The notes beneath the pieces are model-generated. The model had not been told where the DNA came from. It did no database searches and worked only from the letters and a program-made list of their open reading frames with translations. The translations under genes and the position numbers were made by a program. Source: Hofstenia miamia (Eukaryota; Xenacoelomorpha; Acoela). Taken from it: a DNA stretch of 64,000 bases. This document shows positions 1-9,868 of this stretch, piece by piece (within the stretch, counting starts at the first letter, position 1; each line of letters starts with the position of its first letter). The stretch spans positions 1,636,863-1,700,862 of the forward strand of contig SCFE01000056.1 in the NCBI GenBank assembly GCA_004352715.1. Direction: 5' to 3'.

Positions 1-840
1 CATTGTGATGCAGCTCTCTGTCTCAAGCTATCGAGACAAGTAATTAATCGAAGTGTTTCAAGTTACCCCGCGTGTTTCAAGTTACCCCCTTTTACGGTAC
101 TATATCATTATGATTTCGTTGTATTTCTTCAGATGTCATTGTAAGAAATAAATGTCAGTTTGAGGCCTCCAATAATTGCAAGCGTATGGCTGGTTCATGG
201 GCTGTTGTTTGAGTTCACCTTGATGGAAATTAGCGTACATTAACGCGTTAACTTCTAAAAGTTTACTGCGTTAATGAAAATTTCCTCTCAGCCCTGCATA
301 CAATTCTGATCTTTCTATCTATAAGTTGGTCTTTTAGAAACCATATAAAACTATTTTCAAGATTAAGATATGCCATTGAGCTTTCTCCAAAATCATGTTA
401 TACATTGGCGTTTAAGAAATGTAGTCCCATTGACTTCACTGCTGAGAATCGAGATTCCTGAAGTAGTTGAAGCCATGAATCGATTTTCAGAATACGACTT
501 GTAGTATGTCAAGAAAACATGGGATAAATTCAATGAAACAAATCTATTTTACTTGGTAGTTCTAATCTTAATAATAAATATTCTACACAGCAAAGGGGTT
601 TGTGAATATCATTTAATATGACTACCATCATTTTCCAGTATTAACTAAGGACAATCAATAAGACAGACACTGGTTTAATATTGTCAGTAATTTGCTGATA
701 TTCGACCCTTTAGATTTTCAATTGGGAAATGTGATACTAGCATGATATATGGCAGCAAGATCCTTTGAATTATAATTTTCCATCTTTGTTATTAAAAACA
801 ATCTCTTAAATGTTTGGATATTTGATGATATTAATTTTAG
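1..840. other. No supported gene; intronic or intergenic
   Basis: AT-rich sequence without a convincing gene. A 44-codon open frame at 370-504 (+) reads like coding sequence and could be an internal exon, with AG at 366-367 and a GTAGTA donor at 502. Its phase does not match the candidate exon at 841, and its acceptor has a poor pyrimidine tract, so I do not call it. Confidence 0.4.
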
Positions 841-971
841 ATCAATTGGTTCATGTAATGACTGATCAAAAGTCCACAATGGAGTTTCTTTCAAAGCGGC
901 TTTCTGATACCATTTCTATGGCTACAGGAGAAACCAAAAACAAAGAGGCACGGGATGTCAAATCAGCTTAA
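841..971 (+). CDS. Candidate terminal exon of an unidentified gene
   Basis: After a plausible acceptor (attaattttag, AG at 839-840) one frame runs open for 42 codons to TAA at 969-971. The peptide is compositionally balanced and hydrophilic (QLVHVMTDQKSTMEF near its start, ending DVKSA), unlike the Ile/Lys/Asn/Phe-rich shadow frames around it. The exon would enter with two bases completing a codon. No upstream partner exon was found with confidence, and I do not recognise the protein. It could be the 3-prime end of a host gene lying to the left of the window, or a chance frame. Confidence 0.33.
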
Positions 972-1645
972 AGTAAAACTGACTTTTAAATTTGATATAT
1001 GTTGTAACGTTTGCATTATTTATAAATTGCTGTAAGAATCCTTCGATTGCATTGCTTTAATTGACGCACTCGTAGTGGTTTATAAACATTAGAAATCAAT
1101 ACAATTCCAAACTATTCTTAATTGACTGCTGAAATCTTAGTACGTTTTGTAGATATCTTCTTTTTTGATAGGTAAATATGAACAATAACTTGTATTTCAA
1201 CATCGAACTAATAATTGCCGCAAAATTTAATTGAAATACATGCTGTAATGTAAAGAACCAAAAAAACGAGTTTATTATTTAATTTTTTCGTATACCAACA
1301 TGTAGGCTCTATAAGCACATTTTTGCTACATTATATCACGTATATATTTCATCCTTGAATTTCTCATGTAACCTTTTAATGCTCCTTAACCCTTATACGG
1401 TTGGTTAAAGTTTACATCTTGTCATAGTTGAGTGTCTACATTTTGTAGACAGTAATGAAAACTACTGTAGAATCCTTATTATGCTATGTGATTGTTCTTA
1501 TACCGTGTATTTGTTAATGTCTCACATTACACACAACTAATAACAACTCTACATCTTTTATATCAACACCCAGAGGTGGGTTTTACAACCACCTGAAATT
1601 TACTGGTATCCAATCTCAAAAGCCAAACTGAAAATGAAGTATCTA
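972..1645. other. No feature seen
   Basis: AT-rich sequence with no supportable ORF, repeat or RNA gene. If 841-971 is a terminal exon, the first part would be its 3-prime UTR and flank. Confidence 0.5.
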
Positions 1646-1736
1646 AGTAATATGAAAGCCAGTGAAACTCTTAACACTCAGTGATATGCGTTGAATGTCC
1701 AGCTTAAGGACATGTTCTTATTTTTTGCTTTTCAAG

Positions 1737-2520
1737 TTACATTAGAAGAATTCAGTATCCTGCAAGACTCTTGATGCAACTTCATTTGCTAGCAAAATTT
1801 TGCGGTCGTCCACACCTTCAATTTCGTAAACAATGAACACGCAAAACATTTTACGGAAGAAATTGCTGAATTTAGATTTCAATTTGATTTTGAAAAAAAA
1901 ATTGTAGACCAATTATCCAAAAGAATTAAGCAACGATACCATGTTGAATCAAATCTTCATAGTGATTGTACAGTCGATTTGTATGTCAATGTGGATTCCC
2001 TGGACTAAAACAGATCTATTTTAAAGTTCTGACACCTGTTTTGGTTAACTTGGTGCTCTTTTCAGAGGTGACCTAATAATTTTATGAAATTATCAAAACA
2101 ATTGAATCCTAAACTGGAATAGTTTGCATTTGAGAGTAATTTACTCAGAAAGATAGCTGAAAAATATAACATTGATTTTAATGTTTGTGAATTGCAACTC
2201 TTCAAAAATTCGTTTTATGTAATTCGTCCAGATTGTGAAGATATCCTCAAGTGATGGACCATTTTCACAAAGGCATTTTTGAAACTATGCATAAAGCTTG
2301 CGCTGGTGGCAACAGAACTTGTCACTTCTGTAACTTGAAATGTTTTTCTCGACTGTTGAAGTAATATTGAATAAAACCACATCAATCGTCTGCAGAGATT
2401 GAACAATATGTCCTTATATTATTTGAAAAATATATTACTAAATTAGCAATATTTATGAAAAAGCCACTTCTACTTTTACTAGAAAACTGGTTAATGATAA
2501 TATTTTATTATCATTTATTT
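1737..2520 (+). pseudogene. hAT-like transposase remnant, copy a
   Basis: Broken plus-strand reading of a protein also present at 5890-4600 and 26180-25320 (both minus) and 24706-25060 (plus). An upstream stretch reads FEKKIVDQLSKRIKQRYH, and a downstream stretch near 2290-2400 contains CE-M-FFS-T-V-E-V-I-L-N-K after a small frameshift. That block resembles the C-terminal dimerisation region of hAT transposases (general form ER-x-FS-x-x-x-x-I). In-frame stops and frameshifts make it non-functional. The hAT assignment is inferred from this motif and from the hAT-type terminus at 22400-22414. The N-terminal zinc finger and the full catalytic core were not identified. Confidence 0.55.
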
Positions 2521-2569
2521 GTCTTTTTGTTAAGGATTTTTATGAGACTAAGTTCTCTTAGTTTGAAAG

Positions 2570-2900
2570 CCAATTGAAACAGAAAGAGTATTGGGCAAAC
2601 TGTAAAAAATAGGGATTTTGAGTGGTGATACAAAGTAGGCACACATTGAAAAAATATATAATCATATTTAATAGGAAATCATACTACAATTTACTAGATA
2701 CAATTAAGAATACGATATTGTCAACTGAAAGAGATGCTTCCCACAAATTAACAATTGTATGGTTCATATTAAGGATTGTGCTACACTGTTTACGCTTTTT
2801 ATAAGCATCGCAAACCATAATCCCCCATAAATTATGCACTCTTTCAGTTGACATCCACAATACAAGATCACTTTTTAGATGCTAGCATAACTTGCTATTG
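2570..2900. repeat. Subterminal repeat block, arm 1
   Basis: A roughly 300-bp block containing tacaaagtaggcacacattg and, further on, the sequence around 2720-2850. It recurs inverted at 4150-4500 and 21170-21490 and partly at 21760-21835 and 23940-24100. It borders the hAT-like remnants each time, so it is probably an end region of that element or of a non-autonomous relative. It has no coding capacity. Confidence 0.65.
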
Positions 2901-3019
2901 AAATTGTTTTGAAGTTCTAAGAAATTTTTCATGTGTTCCTAATGCGTGAGCTCCTTAAGATCTCGATTTTAGCCTAGGAATTTCTCAATTTGTGATTGCT
3001 TCTTACAGTGCGGCAGCCT

Positions 3020-3900
3020 CTGATTTTTCATATAGCGCGCCTAAATGGACTCACTCAATCTTTCTCCAGAAAACAAAATATTTGGAGGTAGTTGTTTGCA
3101 TGGGCACTGGACTGACTCATTATCTGAACATTAGGTAAGGGTAAGAATTTTAATGTCTACAAAAATCGTATTTCTCATTGAAAAAAAATGAATATTTTAT
3201 ATACTACAGACAAGAATACATTTTATAAAATTTCATTATCACGCAGGCACGCACAAACCAATAAATAAGTCCATATCTAAGACTTTCAACATTTTCTAAG
3301 AGGCTGCGATAAAATTAATCAAAAATGTGGAAAAAGCAATTTTTTAATTTGAAGTAACTCTAGTAGAAATCCATTCTTTTTGATTTACTGGAAAACTCCA
3401 GTATTATATCCTTTATAAGCAGTTCGCGAGATTGATATCTTCCATGAGAAAGAATGGCTATATGTCCACTCTTTTACAAGTCATTGTCGGTCTATTATCT
3501 GTGAGCATTTATTGTTGAGAAAAGCCTTTCTATCACCACTGACGGTTGCGCATATTAATTGCACATTAGTACAAATGGTACACGTTTTTAGATATGTATA
3601 AATCAACGATATTAAAAAGAGACATTAGATCAGGCATCTCTTATTTGATTAAAACAAGCCTAGAAAATACATCAATTGTACTTAATGCCAAATGGTTAAC
3701 ACTGACAGTAATGTTATCCATAAATTGATCTGGATTACAAATCATTACATTCATAACAGCTGCGAGCATAACAGGAAAGGAGTCATTGTTGAAGCAATCT
3801 GTAAAATGTATAAGACATCTATTAAATAAAGGACAATCTTTTTCAACTGATGGTTTATATCTTACCGGTCAAGTGAACATGAATTAACTAAAATGTGCAA
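3020..3900. repeat. Dispersed repeat, also at 18835-19470 inverted
   Basis: Long stretches (for example around 3290-3480 and 3720-3890) recur in reverse complement at 18840-19470 with small differences and a missing middle part. Minus-strand frames show protein-like fragments with many stops, so it may be a further part of the hAT-like element. The family was not identified. Confidence 0.6.
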
Positions 3901-4599
3901 ATAATCGCTTTTCATTATTATTATCAAATACTCTCCATTTAATATATTTTGAAAAAACTTATTGTAGGAGTATCTAGCAAATTCTGTATGCTATGTTACA
4001 TTAAATCAAATTTTGGTAACAAATTATACCATGTGGAGTACTGATATTGGCTAAGATGTCTAAAATAGCGATTTTAAGGAGCTCATGCAGTAAGAACACA
4101 TGAAAGATTTTTTTAGAACTTCAAAACAATTTCAATAGCAAGTTATGCTAGCATGTAAAAAGTGATCTTGCATTGAGGTTGTCAACTGAAAGAAGCGCAT
4201 AATTTATGGGGCGGGGGGAATATGGTTTGCGCTGCTAATAAAAAGTGTAAACAGTGTAGCACAATCGTTAATATGAACCATACAATTGTTAATTTGTGGG
4301 AAGCATCTCTTTACGCAACCTCTTTCAGTTGACAATATCATATTTTTAATTGGATCTAGTAAATTGTATTAATAGTATGATTTCCTATAAAATATTTAAT
4401 TTTTTTCAATGTGTGCCTACTTTGTATCAACACTGAAAATCCTTATTTCTGACAGTTTGCCCAGTACTCTTTCTGTTTCAATTGGCTTTCAAATGCTTTC
4501 ATTAATAGTGGAGGCATAGTTTTATTTTTTGGAGAGCAAAACAAATATTTAAAGGTGCAAAATTCCAATTGGGTTTTGATGCCGGTTTTGAAAAATAAT

Positions 4600-5890
4600 T
4601 TCGTATTTCATTGGTGATCCTGAAGAGCAATATTTTGTAAATAGAAAACTAAGAGAACTTAGTCTTATTAAAATCCTAACCAAAAAGATAAATAAATGAT
4701 AATAAAATATTATCATTAACCAGTTTTCTAGTAAAAGTAGAAGTGGCTTTTTTTATAAATATTGCTAATTTAGTAATATATTTTTCAAATAATATAAGTG
4801 ACATATTGTTCGATCTCCGCAGATGATTGATGTGGTTTTATTCAATATTACTTCAACCTTAATAAGAACATGCAAGATATATTTCGACTTACCAAGTCAT
4901 CGTCAGTTTTACAAATTATTCCCTCTAAATTTACTAGATTTTACAATAATAATTATAATTTCTTAAATTNAAAGATTTATAAACCCCTTGCAACAGAGTT
5001 TAGACACAAAAGAAGAATATATTTATAAATTAAATTTGCCACTTTTTAAAATTTAAGAAATTATAATTTTTATTGTAAAATCTAGTAAATTTAGAGGGAA
5101 TAATTTGTAACACTGACAATGGCTTGGTAAGTCGAAATATATCTTGCATGTTCTTATTAAAGTTAATTAAGCTCCTAAAATATTACATATTACTTCAACA
5201 GTCGAGAAAACCATTTCAAGTTACAGAAGTGACAAGTTCTGTTGCCACCAGCGCAAGCTTTATGCATAGTTTCAAAAATGCCTTTGTGAAAATGGTCCAT
5301 CACTTGAGGATATCTTCACAATCTGGACGAATTACATAAAACGAATTTTTGAAGAGTTGCAATTCACAAACATTAAAATCAATGTTATATTTTTCAACTA
5401 TCTTTCTGAGTAAATCACTCTTAAATGCAAACTATTCCAGTTTGAGATTCAATTGTTTTGATAATTGCATAAAATTTTTAGGTCACCTGAAAAGAGCACC
5501 AAGTTAACCAAAACAGGTGTCAGAACTTCAAAATAGATCTGTTTTAGTCCAGGAAATCCACATTGACATACAATTCGACTGTACAATCACTATGAAGATT
5601 TGATTCAACATGGTATCGTTGCTTAATTCTTTTGGATAATTGGTCTACAATTTTTTTTTCAAAATCAAATTGAAATTTTAATACAGAAAGTTCTTCCGTC
5701 AAAACGTTTTGCGTGTTCATTGTTTGCGAAATTGAAAGTGTGGACGACCGCAAAATTTTGCTAGCAAATGAAGTTGCATCAAGAGTATGATTTAAAGAAG
5801 CCAAGAGAAATACGAAGTCCTGTTTGATCACGATTCTTGCATAATACTTAATTCTTCTAATGTAACTTTAAAAACAGGAAAATTGAAAAA
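4600..5890 (-). pseudogene. hAT-like transposase remnant, copy b
   Basis: Minus-strand copy of the remnant at 1737-2520. Its best-kept part is an open frame of 95 codons at 5831-5544, with an internal region reading FDFEKKIVDQLSKRIKQRYH and ending YVNVDFLD. The same frame is intact at 26144-25857 with a few substitutions, while in copy a it is broken. Downstream, 5340-5200 carries the C-terminal part. The copy is cut by the fold-back insertion 4858-5199. Near 4503-4520 the sequence tagtggaggcatag may be the decayed element end, since hAT termini often read like cagtggcgg. Confidence 0.55.
4858..5199. mobile_element. Fold-back MITE inserted in hAT-like remnant
   Basis: About 110 bp on each side are inverted copies: the left arm starts TTAATAAGAACATGCAAG near 4859 and the right arm ends with its complement near 5160. 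A single N at 4970 sits close to the centre. A 13-bp direct repeat (atattacttcaac) lies at 4845-4857 and 5187-5199. The uninterrupted target is visible in the sister copies near 2340 and 25495, which contain this 13-mer only once. There is no ORF. The arm ends read TTAA, the piggyBac target, but the duplicated 13-mer lies outside the arms, so I do not assign a family. Confidence 0.6.
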
Positions 5891-5920
5891 TAAGAACATG
5901 TCCTTGAACTGGCCATCCAA

Positions 5921-6456
5921 CGCATATCACAGAGTGTTAAGAGTTTCACTGGCTTTTTATCTTGTCTGAGTTACTGAAGTGACAATAGATTGTGGTCAAC
6001 AAGAAAAACAATTAAAAATACTGTTTGATAAAATCTCATTATAAAACGAACTATATTAAATATATTTTGGGAATGCTGTTTTGTATCATTATGATATCAA
6101 TGGAAGGGTTATAGAGTTGCATGGCACGTTCTTTATTTAAAAATTACATAATGCAATATCATCAAAGGGCGTAATAAGAAGAGAAGATTGTTGTTCGGCA
6201 TTAGTATATAATTTATATTTTAATATGAAGTTTGCAGTATTTGGGAAGGGGCAAGATCTGGGTTTTTGGGTGAATGCACGCCTTTGCTTTGCCACTGTTC
6301 TAGAGTGGATTTCAATTGAAGTGTTTAAGTAAACGTGCAATGTAAACTCACTTCATTAAGATTAATTGCATTTCATTAATGACGGGACATTAAACAAATA
6401 GTAGGCAAATCTTATCTTCATTAGCAAATATCGTGACTGAAGGTAATAAATTAGCA
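5921..6456. other. Upstream region of 7TM gene 1, duplicated inverted
   Basis: This stretch plus the first 22 codons of the 7TM gene (5921-6522) is repeated almost exactly, inverted, at 24102-24704, where it stops at a single N. It holds no gene. The reading frames at 6340-6137 and in the inverted copy have no supporting features. Confidence 0.6.
6411..6424 (+). promoter_or_regulatory. Conserved splice-acceptor-like site before 7TM gene 1
   Basis: The sequence cttatcttcattag lies 32 bases before the ATG. The related gene has cttatcttcgctag at 55844-55857 (24 bases before its ATG) and the pseudogene has cttatcttgtttag at 37513-37526. A pyrimidine-rich run ending in TAG is what a 3-prime splice site looks like, so the mature message may begin here through a 5-prime UTR intron or spliced-leader addition. 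A shared promoter element is the alternative. Confidence 0.45.
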
Positions 6457-7239
6457 ATGTGTGAAGAAATACTAACCTTTTTTCAAGTTTTATTTTACTT
6501 AGTGATATCAGTCTTCACAATTGGAATAGGCATCCTGACATTGAAAATGCTTGAAAAATTCAAAGATAAAAATCGAATGCTCACTGGATTTACTCAGATG
6601 ATCTTGATTTCTGAAATATATGCTGTAGTGATTTGGATTTTATTCAATATCTGTGAATTTAACAATAGCATAGCATTTTCAGAAGCTTGGGTAATAGGCG
6701 CAAACGCTTTACAGAGCAGCTTCTTGTTATTACTCGTTCTCACACTTCTAATCGAATTGGAGAAAAGCATTTTTTACAAAAAAGTTTTTCGCGAAGATTG
6801 GCAGTACTTGCTAACAACTGCAATTTGCGTGCTAGTAACACATCATGGCTCGGTTTGGTATTTTGATACAGTTGATACAGTTGTTTTAGTTACTTGTCTA
6901 TTTTTTATGTCTGTGGTTAGGTCAATAACTGCCATTGTATTTATTGTTCTAGCACATAAAAAGTCAAGAACAATGAATCGAAATTCTTTTGAATTCAATT
7001 TGCTTCAAGCAGCTACAATAATCCTCATATGCAATGTATTCCGGTCTTCAATTCTTTGGCTTGGACCATTTGAACTCTGGTTTGGGCTTGGATACGATGG
7101 CCATTGTTATATTGGAATATTCTATAAAATGATGGGTTCCTTCGAACTTTTATCAGATTCAATTATCATATATCTCCTTTTAATTAGAAAACTAAATAGT
7201 TTTGCATATTGGTCAAAAAATTGCAGCGAACTTCTGTAA
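6457..7239 (+). CDS. Seven-transmembrane protein, lineage-specific family, member 1
   Basis: Single uninterrupted frame of 260 residues. The start ATG at 6457 gives MCEEILTFF, matching MCEQIITFF in the second gene; the frame can be extended upstream only to a GTG. Hydrophobic segments lie at about 8-30, 44-66, 79-100, 115-135, 141-166, 181-202 and 217-244, separated by short charged loops, which fits a 7TM receptor-like topology at a membrane. There is no cleavable signal peptide. Best-kept blocks against member 2 are FTQMILISEIYAV (45-57), GAN-x-LQSSF (81-89), KKVF-x-x-DWQYLLT (108-120), FEF-x-LLQ (178-184) and GSFELL (227-232), then a helix ending IIYLLLIRK. Classic DRY and NPxxY motifs are absent; DSIIIY at 234-239 is only loosely similar. 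A chemoreceptor-like role is a guess from topology and duplication. Confidence 0.75.
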   Translation: MCEEILTFFQVLFYLVISVFTIGIGILTLKMLEKFKDKNRMLTGFTQMILISEIYAVVIWILFNICEFNNSIAFSEAWVIGANALQSSFLLLLVLTLLIELEKSIFYKKVFREDWQYLLTTAICVLVTHHGSVWYFDTVDTVVLVTCLFFMSVVRSITAIVFIVLAHKKSRTMNRNSFEFNLLQAATIILICNVFRSSILWLGPFELWFGLGYDGHCYIGIFYKMMGSFELLSDSIIIYLLLIRKLNSFAYWSKNCSELL

Positions 7240-7670
7240 AAATGTATGAAATATAAATATGAGACACAAATCTTAGTTTTTTTGAAATTTCAGATATTTG
7301 AAAAAGTGATCATTTGTGAATCCAAGTTTTATGTTTGGATGTACACCACAGGTACGCGCATGGCGTGCATGGGGACAATATTGTCTTTCACATTTTTCGA
7401 CATATATTTTTTTCCTTAGAAATAAAACGTTTAATGAAAAATTTAAAAAAATTAAGAACTAAAGTGTAGTTAGCTACAAACGTTTGCAATATTTTGACAG
7501 TTTTGGGGATGGGGGGGTTAATTACGAAATTAAACACTAAACTTGATTTCCAGATACGCTCTTCTGCAACTGTTACACTTGTGACCCGATGACTCCTTTT
7601 ATCGATTGATCATTTTATGATATTTAAACCGATACCATTGCAATTTATTAAAAGGCGAAAATGAGTCAAT
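7240..7670. other. No feature seen
   Basis: 3-prime flank of 7TM gene 1: AT-rich, with a short G run near 7505-7517. No ORF or repeat is supported. Confidence 0.5.
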
Positions 7671-7680
7671 TTTTTTACTT

Positions 7681-8170
7681 GAACCCTGGTTCAAAATAGG
7701 ATTCAGAAAATGATGCAATACCATTCGTAATAGTTATCGACTATTATTCCGGGTTCATTTTATGTAGGACATCAAATGAAGTAGTAAGTAACTTAAAATA
7801 CGTTTTGTCAGCTTTTGGGATTTTAAAGCAAGTAATCGTGGATAACAATTCGTCTAACTCACACTAGATAAACAAATTTTCGGAAGACTGTTGCTTTAAG
7901 CTAATAACGTCTAGTCCACTATATCCACGCTCAAATGGTTTAGTTGAAAAGGCAATTCATATCTTTAAGAAAATTGTCAAAATATGCAAAGATGTGCATT
8001 ATGATCGGTTTGTTCACAACAATTCACAAAAATTATTTTTAAATGTATCGCCTGCACAGCTTCTACAAAGCCTCAAATTACAAACAAAAGTGCCAATGAA
8101 AGAGGAACAGCTAAAACCAAAAACAAACTATCAAAATAATATTAACAGAATTATTCACCAGCCACAAACG
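7681..8170 (+). pseudogene. Ty3/gypsy integrase remnant
   Basis: The translated stretch contains VIVIDYYSGF, VIVDNNSSNS and SPLYPRSNGLVEKAI, the three acidic blocks of a retroelement integrase core (D, D, E). The last two acidic residues are about 34 residues apart, close to the usual 35. A stop codon follows VDNNSSNSH. The C-terminal tail (NYQNNINRII) matches the pol piece at 30740-30960, so both derive from the same family. It is a DNA-integrating retroelement enzyme, inactive here. No long terminal repeat was found beside it. A tetranucleotide run follows directly. Confidence 0.8.
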
Positions 8171-8171
8171 T

Positions 8172-8194
8172 TAAGTAAGTAAGTAAGTAAGTAG
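8172..8194. repeat. (TAAG)n microsatellite
   Basis: About 5.5 copies of a 4-base unit immediately after the integrase remnant. Confidence 0.85.
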
Positions 8195-9080
8195 TGTTTA
8201 TTCTAAAAATCAAATAATTTTATAAACCAGTTAATAATTTACCGAATCTGCCCATTAATATATTCAGTGCAGTATGGAAAGAATTGGTTCTGTCTTCTCT
8301 TTGTCTTTCTTTGAAAAACATATTTACCGGAATACTTATGTCTTTTATTACAAAGATCATTGATAATGTGTTTAGCATTAAATGTTTTCTTAAAAAATTT
8401 ACAGCAAAATGAATTCTTCTACATTTAATTTTGATTGCTCCTTCATACGGACCAAAATTATATATTGTCCCCTATTAGCTACAAACTCCAAAATTTTGAA
8501 TCAATCGGTGCTGCAAAAATCAAAAATTCAGATTATAAATTGAATTAAAAAACTACAAACTGAAGTGTACAAAGCGGATATATTTATCGATTTTTTTAAT
8601 TTGTCAATAAAACTACAAAAATGTAAAATTCAATATTTTAAATAATTACAAGTATTAATTCATACAAATGGTTATGGTTACCATTGCATTTAGAATGTAC
8701 TATACATAGATAACGTTAACAAAAAAATTTTTTTAGTTGATTTTAATAACGAGCTCAGTTTTTATCCATCAGTTATGGTTTTCCTGTTATGATGCACCTC
8801 CAATTTAGTGAAAATTGGACTTATAGCATAGACAGTGTTTATTGTAATAACGACTTAAATGGTATTTGATAATATAATTCCTACTGATTTTGCTAGTTAA
8901 GCAGCAAAAAACAAATTAGTGAATTTACAGAATCATTACATTACAGTACATTATATAAATCGTTCGTAATATTTCTAACATTTAAATATAAGCGATAAAT
9001 TTGCGTTATAAAGATTGGCAACAATAAGTGGAATAACCATCATTACGTTTAATTGACCAACAGTAATCAGTTAACATTAG
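8195..9080. other. No feature seen
   Basis: AT-rich sequence without a supportable gene or repeat. Confidence 0.5.
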
Positions 9081-9342
9081 GGCACCCCACCTCCTTTGTT
9101 ACTCTTTTCCATCTCACTGATGTCCAGATAAAACCGCTCCCCTTGCTCATGTCTCAGATTTCCGAGGTTTTAGGGAAATGGTCTAGATGACAGTGTAGGA
9201 AATCAAGTTTGACGCTCATATTAACACCCAAATCGTTTAAGCTGCTTAGTAATCGGACCACAATATCTCGATAATTGGATGCTTATTGTTTCCTATAAAT
9301 TGTTTAATAACTTCCCCCAAAAGCACTCTAGGCGCAGTTTTC
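9081..9342 (-). pseudogene. Broken copy of a conserved unknown domain
   Basis: On the minus strand, three frames stitched by frameshifts give a protein trail: EVIKQFIGNNKHP, then LNDLGVNMSVKLDFLHCHLD, then HEQGERFYLDISEMEKSNKG. This order and wording match, from memory, a repetitive uncharacterised protein common in arthropod and some cnidarian genomes (pattern LG-x-NMSLK-x-HFL-x-SHLDFFP, then E-x-GERFHQDI-x-x-ME). Its function is not established; its high copy number suggests a mobile-element origin. Here it has at least two frameshifts and no start, so it is a relic. GC content is higher than in the neighbours. Confidence 0.6.
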
Positions 9343-9427
9343 CTTTCTCAGGTAGTAAATTAGTAAAATGCATCAAGAATTCCAGTATGTACAATGGAAA
9401 TCTTATATGTCTAAATCAATGCTAACA

Positions 9428-9458
9428 ATAGAATAGAATGGAATAGAATAGAATTTCT
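9428..9458. repeat. (AATAG)n-type microsatellite, probable LINE tail
   Basis: Imperfect aatagaatagaatggaatag run. On the minus strand it reads (ATTCT)n, directly downstream of the LINE C-terminal coding piece at 9870-9602. CR1-like elements end in short tandem repeats of this kind (for example ATTCTRTG in birds), so this is the likely 3-prime tail. Confidence 0.6.
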
Positions 9459-9601
9459 TATTAAGTGTAGTACATTGGCATAATTATACACCTCAACAAA
9501 AGCTGCTAATACTTAATGCGTCAATAACATAAAATACACAAAACTATAAACACAAAAAAAACATGGATTCAGAGGTATCAGTTTACCCAGTTTATTGCTA
9601 A

Positions 9602-9868
9602 TTAATGATATCTTTTAAAGAACTGGTATCCTTTCCATGATGCAGACCCTATTTTAGGGATATATTGTTTAAGGAGGTAGTTACTAATTTGATTTTTAAA
9701 TTTAATTCTCTTTTTGATTCGCTTTATTTCAATTGGTAAGTTTTTCCATAGATCAACTGCTGAGTTTAAAAATGAATTTTTAAGAAAATGCTTCTTGAAC
9801 TTCACTTTACTGAATTTGGATGTACTCGAATGATAAGTTGAACACGCATATAGGGGAAATTGCAGTTT
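9602..9868 (-). pseudogene. LINE reverse transcriptase, C-terminal end
   Basis: An open frame of 67 codons (9805-9602), extended upstream in frame to about 9865. It contains FPLYACSTYHSS, KNSFLNSAVDLWKNLP and IEIKR, then ends GYQFFKRYH and a stop. The W-x-x-LP-x-E-I block is typical of the C-terminus of CR1/Jockey-like non-LTR reverse transcriptases. The central reverse transcriptase domain is at 14658-14200 and the endonuclease at 15765-15010 on the same strand, so this is probably the 3-prime part of that element, separated by the Tc1 and gypsy insertions. Roughly 100-150 residues between the two parts are missing or lie in gaps. Confidence 0.75.

Larger units (their letters stand above)
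1650..5960. repeat. Large inverted repeat built from hAT-like repeats
   Basis: The stretch 1650-2900 matches the reverse complement of 4140-5960 over most of its length. The matching blocks run in mirrored order: flank, transposase remnant, transposase C-terminus, and a subterminal block with a phrase reading gtgcctactttgtatca. The right arm is longer because it carries an extra block at about 4500-4620 and a fold-back insertion at 4858-5199. The central 1.2 kb (2900-4140) is not self-complementary; its 3020-3900 part recurs inverted at 18835-19470, and 3905-4320 recurs at 23700-24100. It may be two head-to-head element copies or a chimeric assembly. Confidence 0.75.

Noticed and set aside
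370-504. 44-codon coding-like frame as an upstream exon of 841-971
   Set aside because: Its acceptor is poor and its phase at the GTAGTA donor does not fit the next exon.
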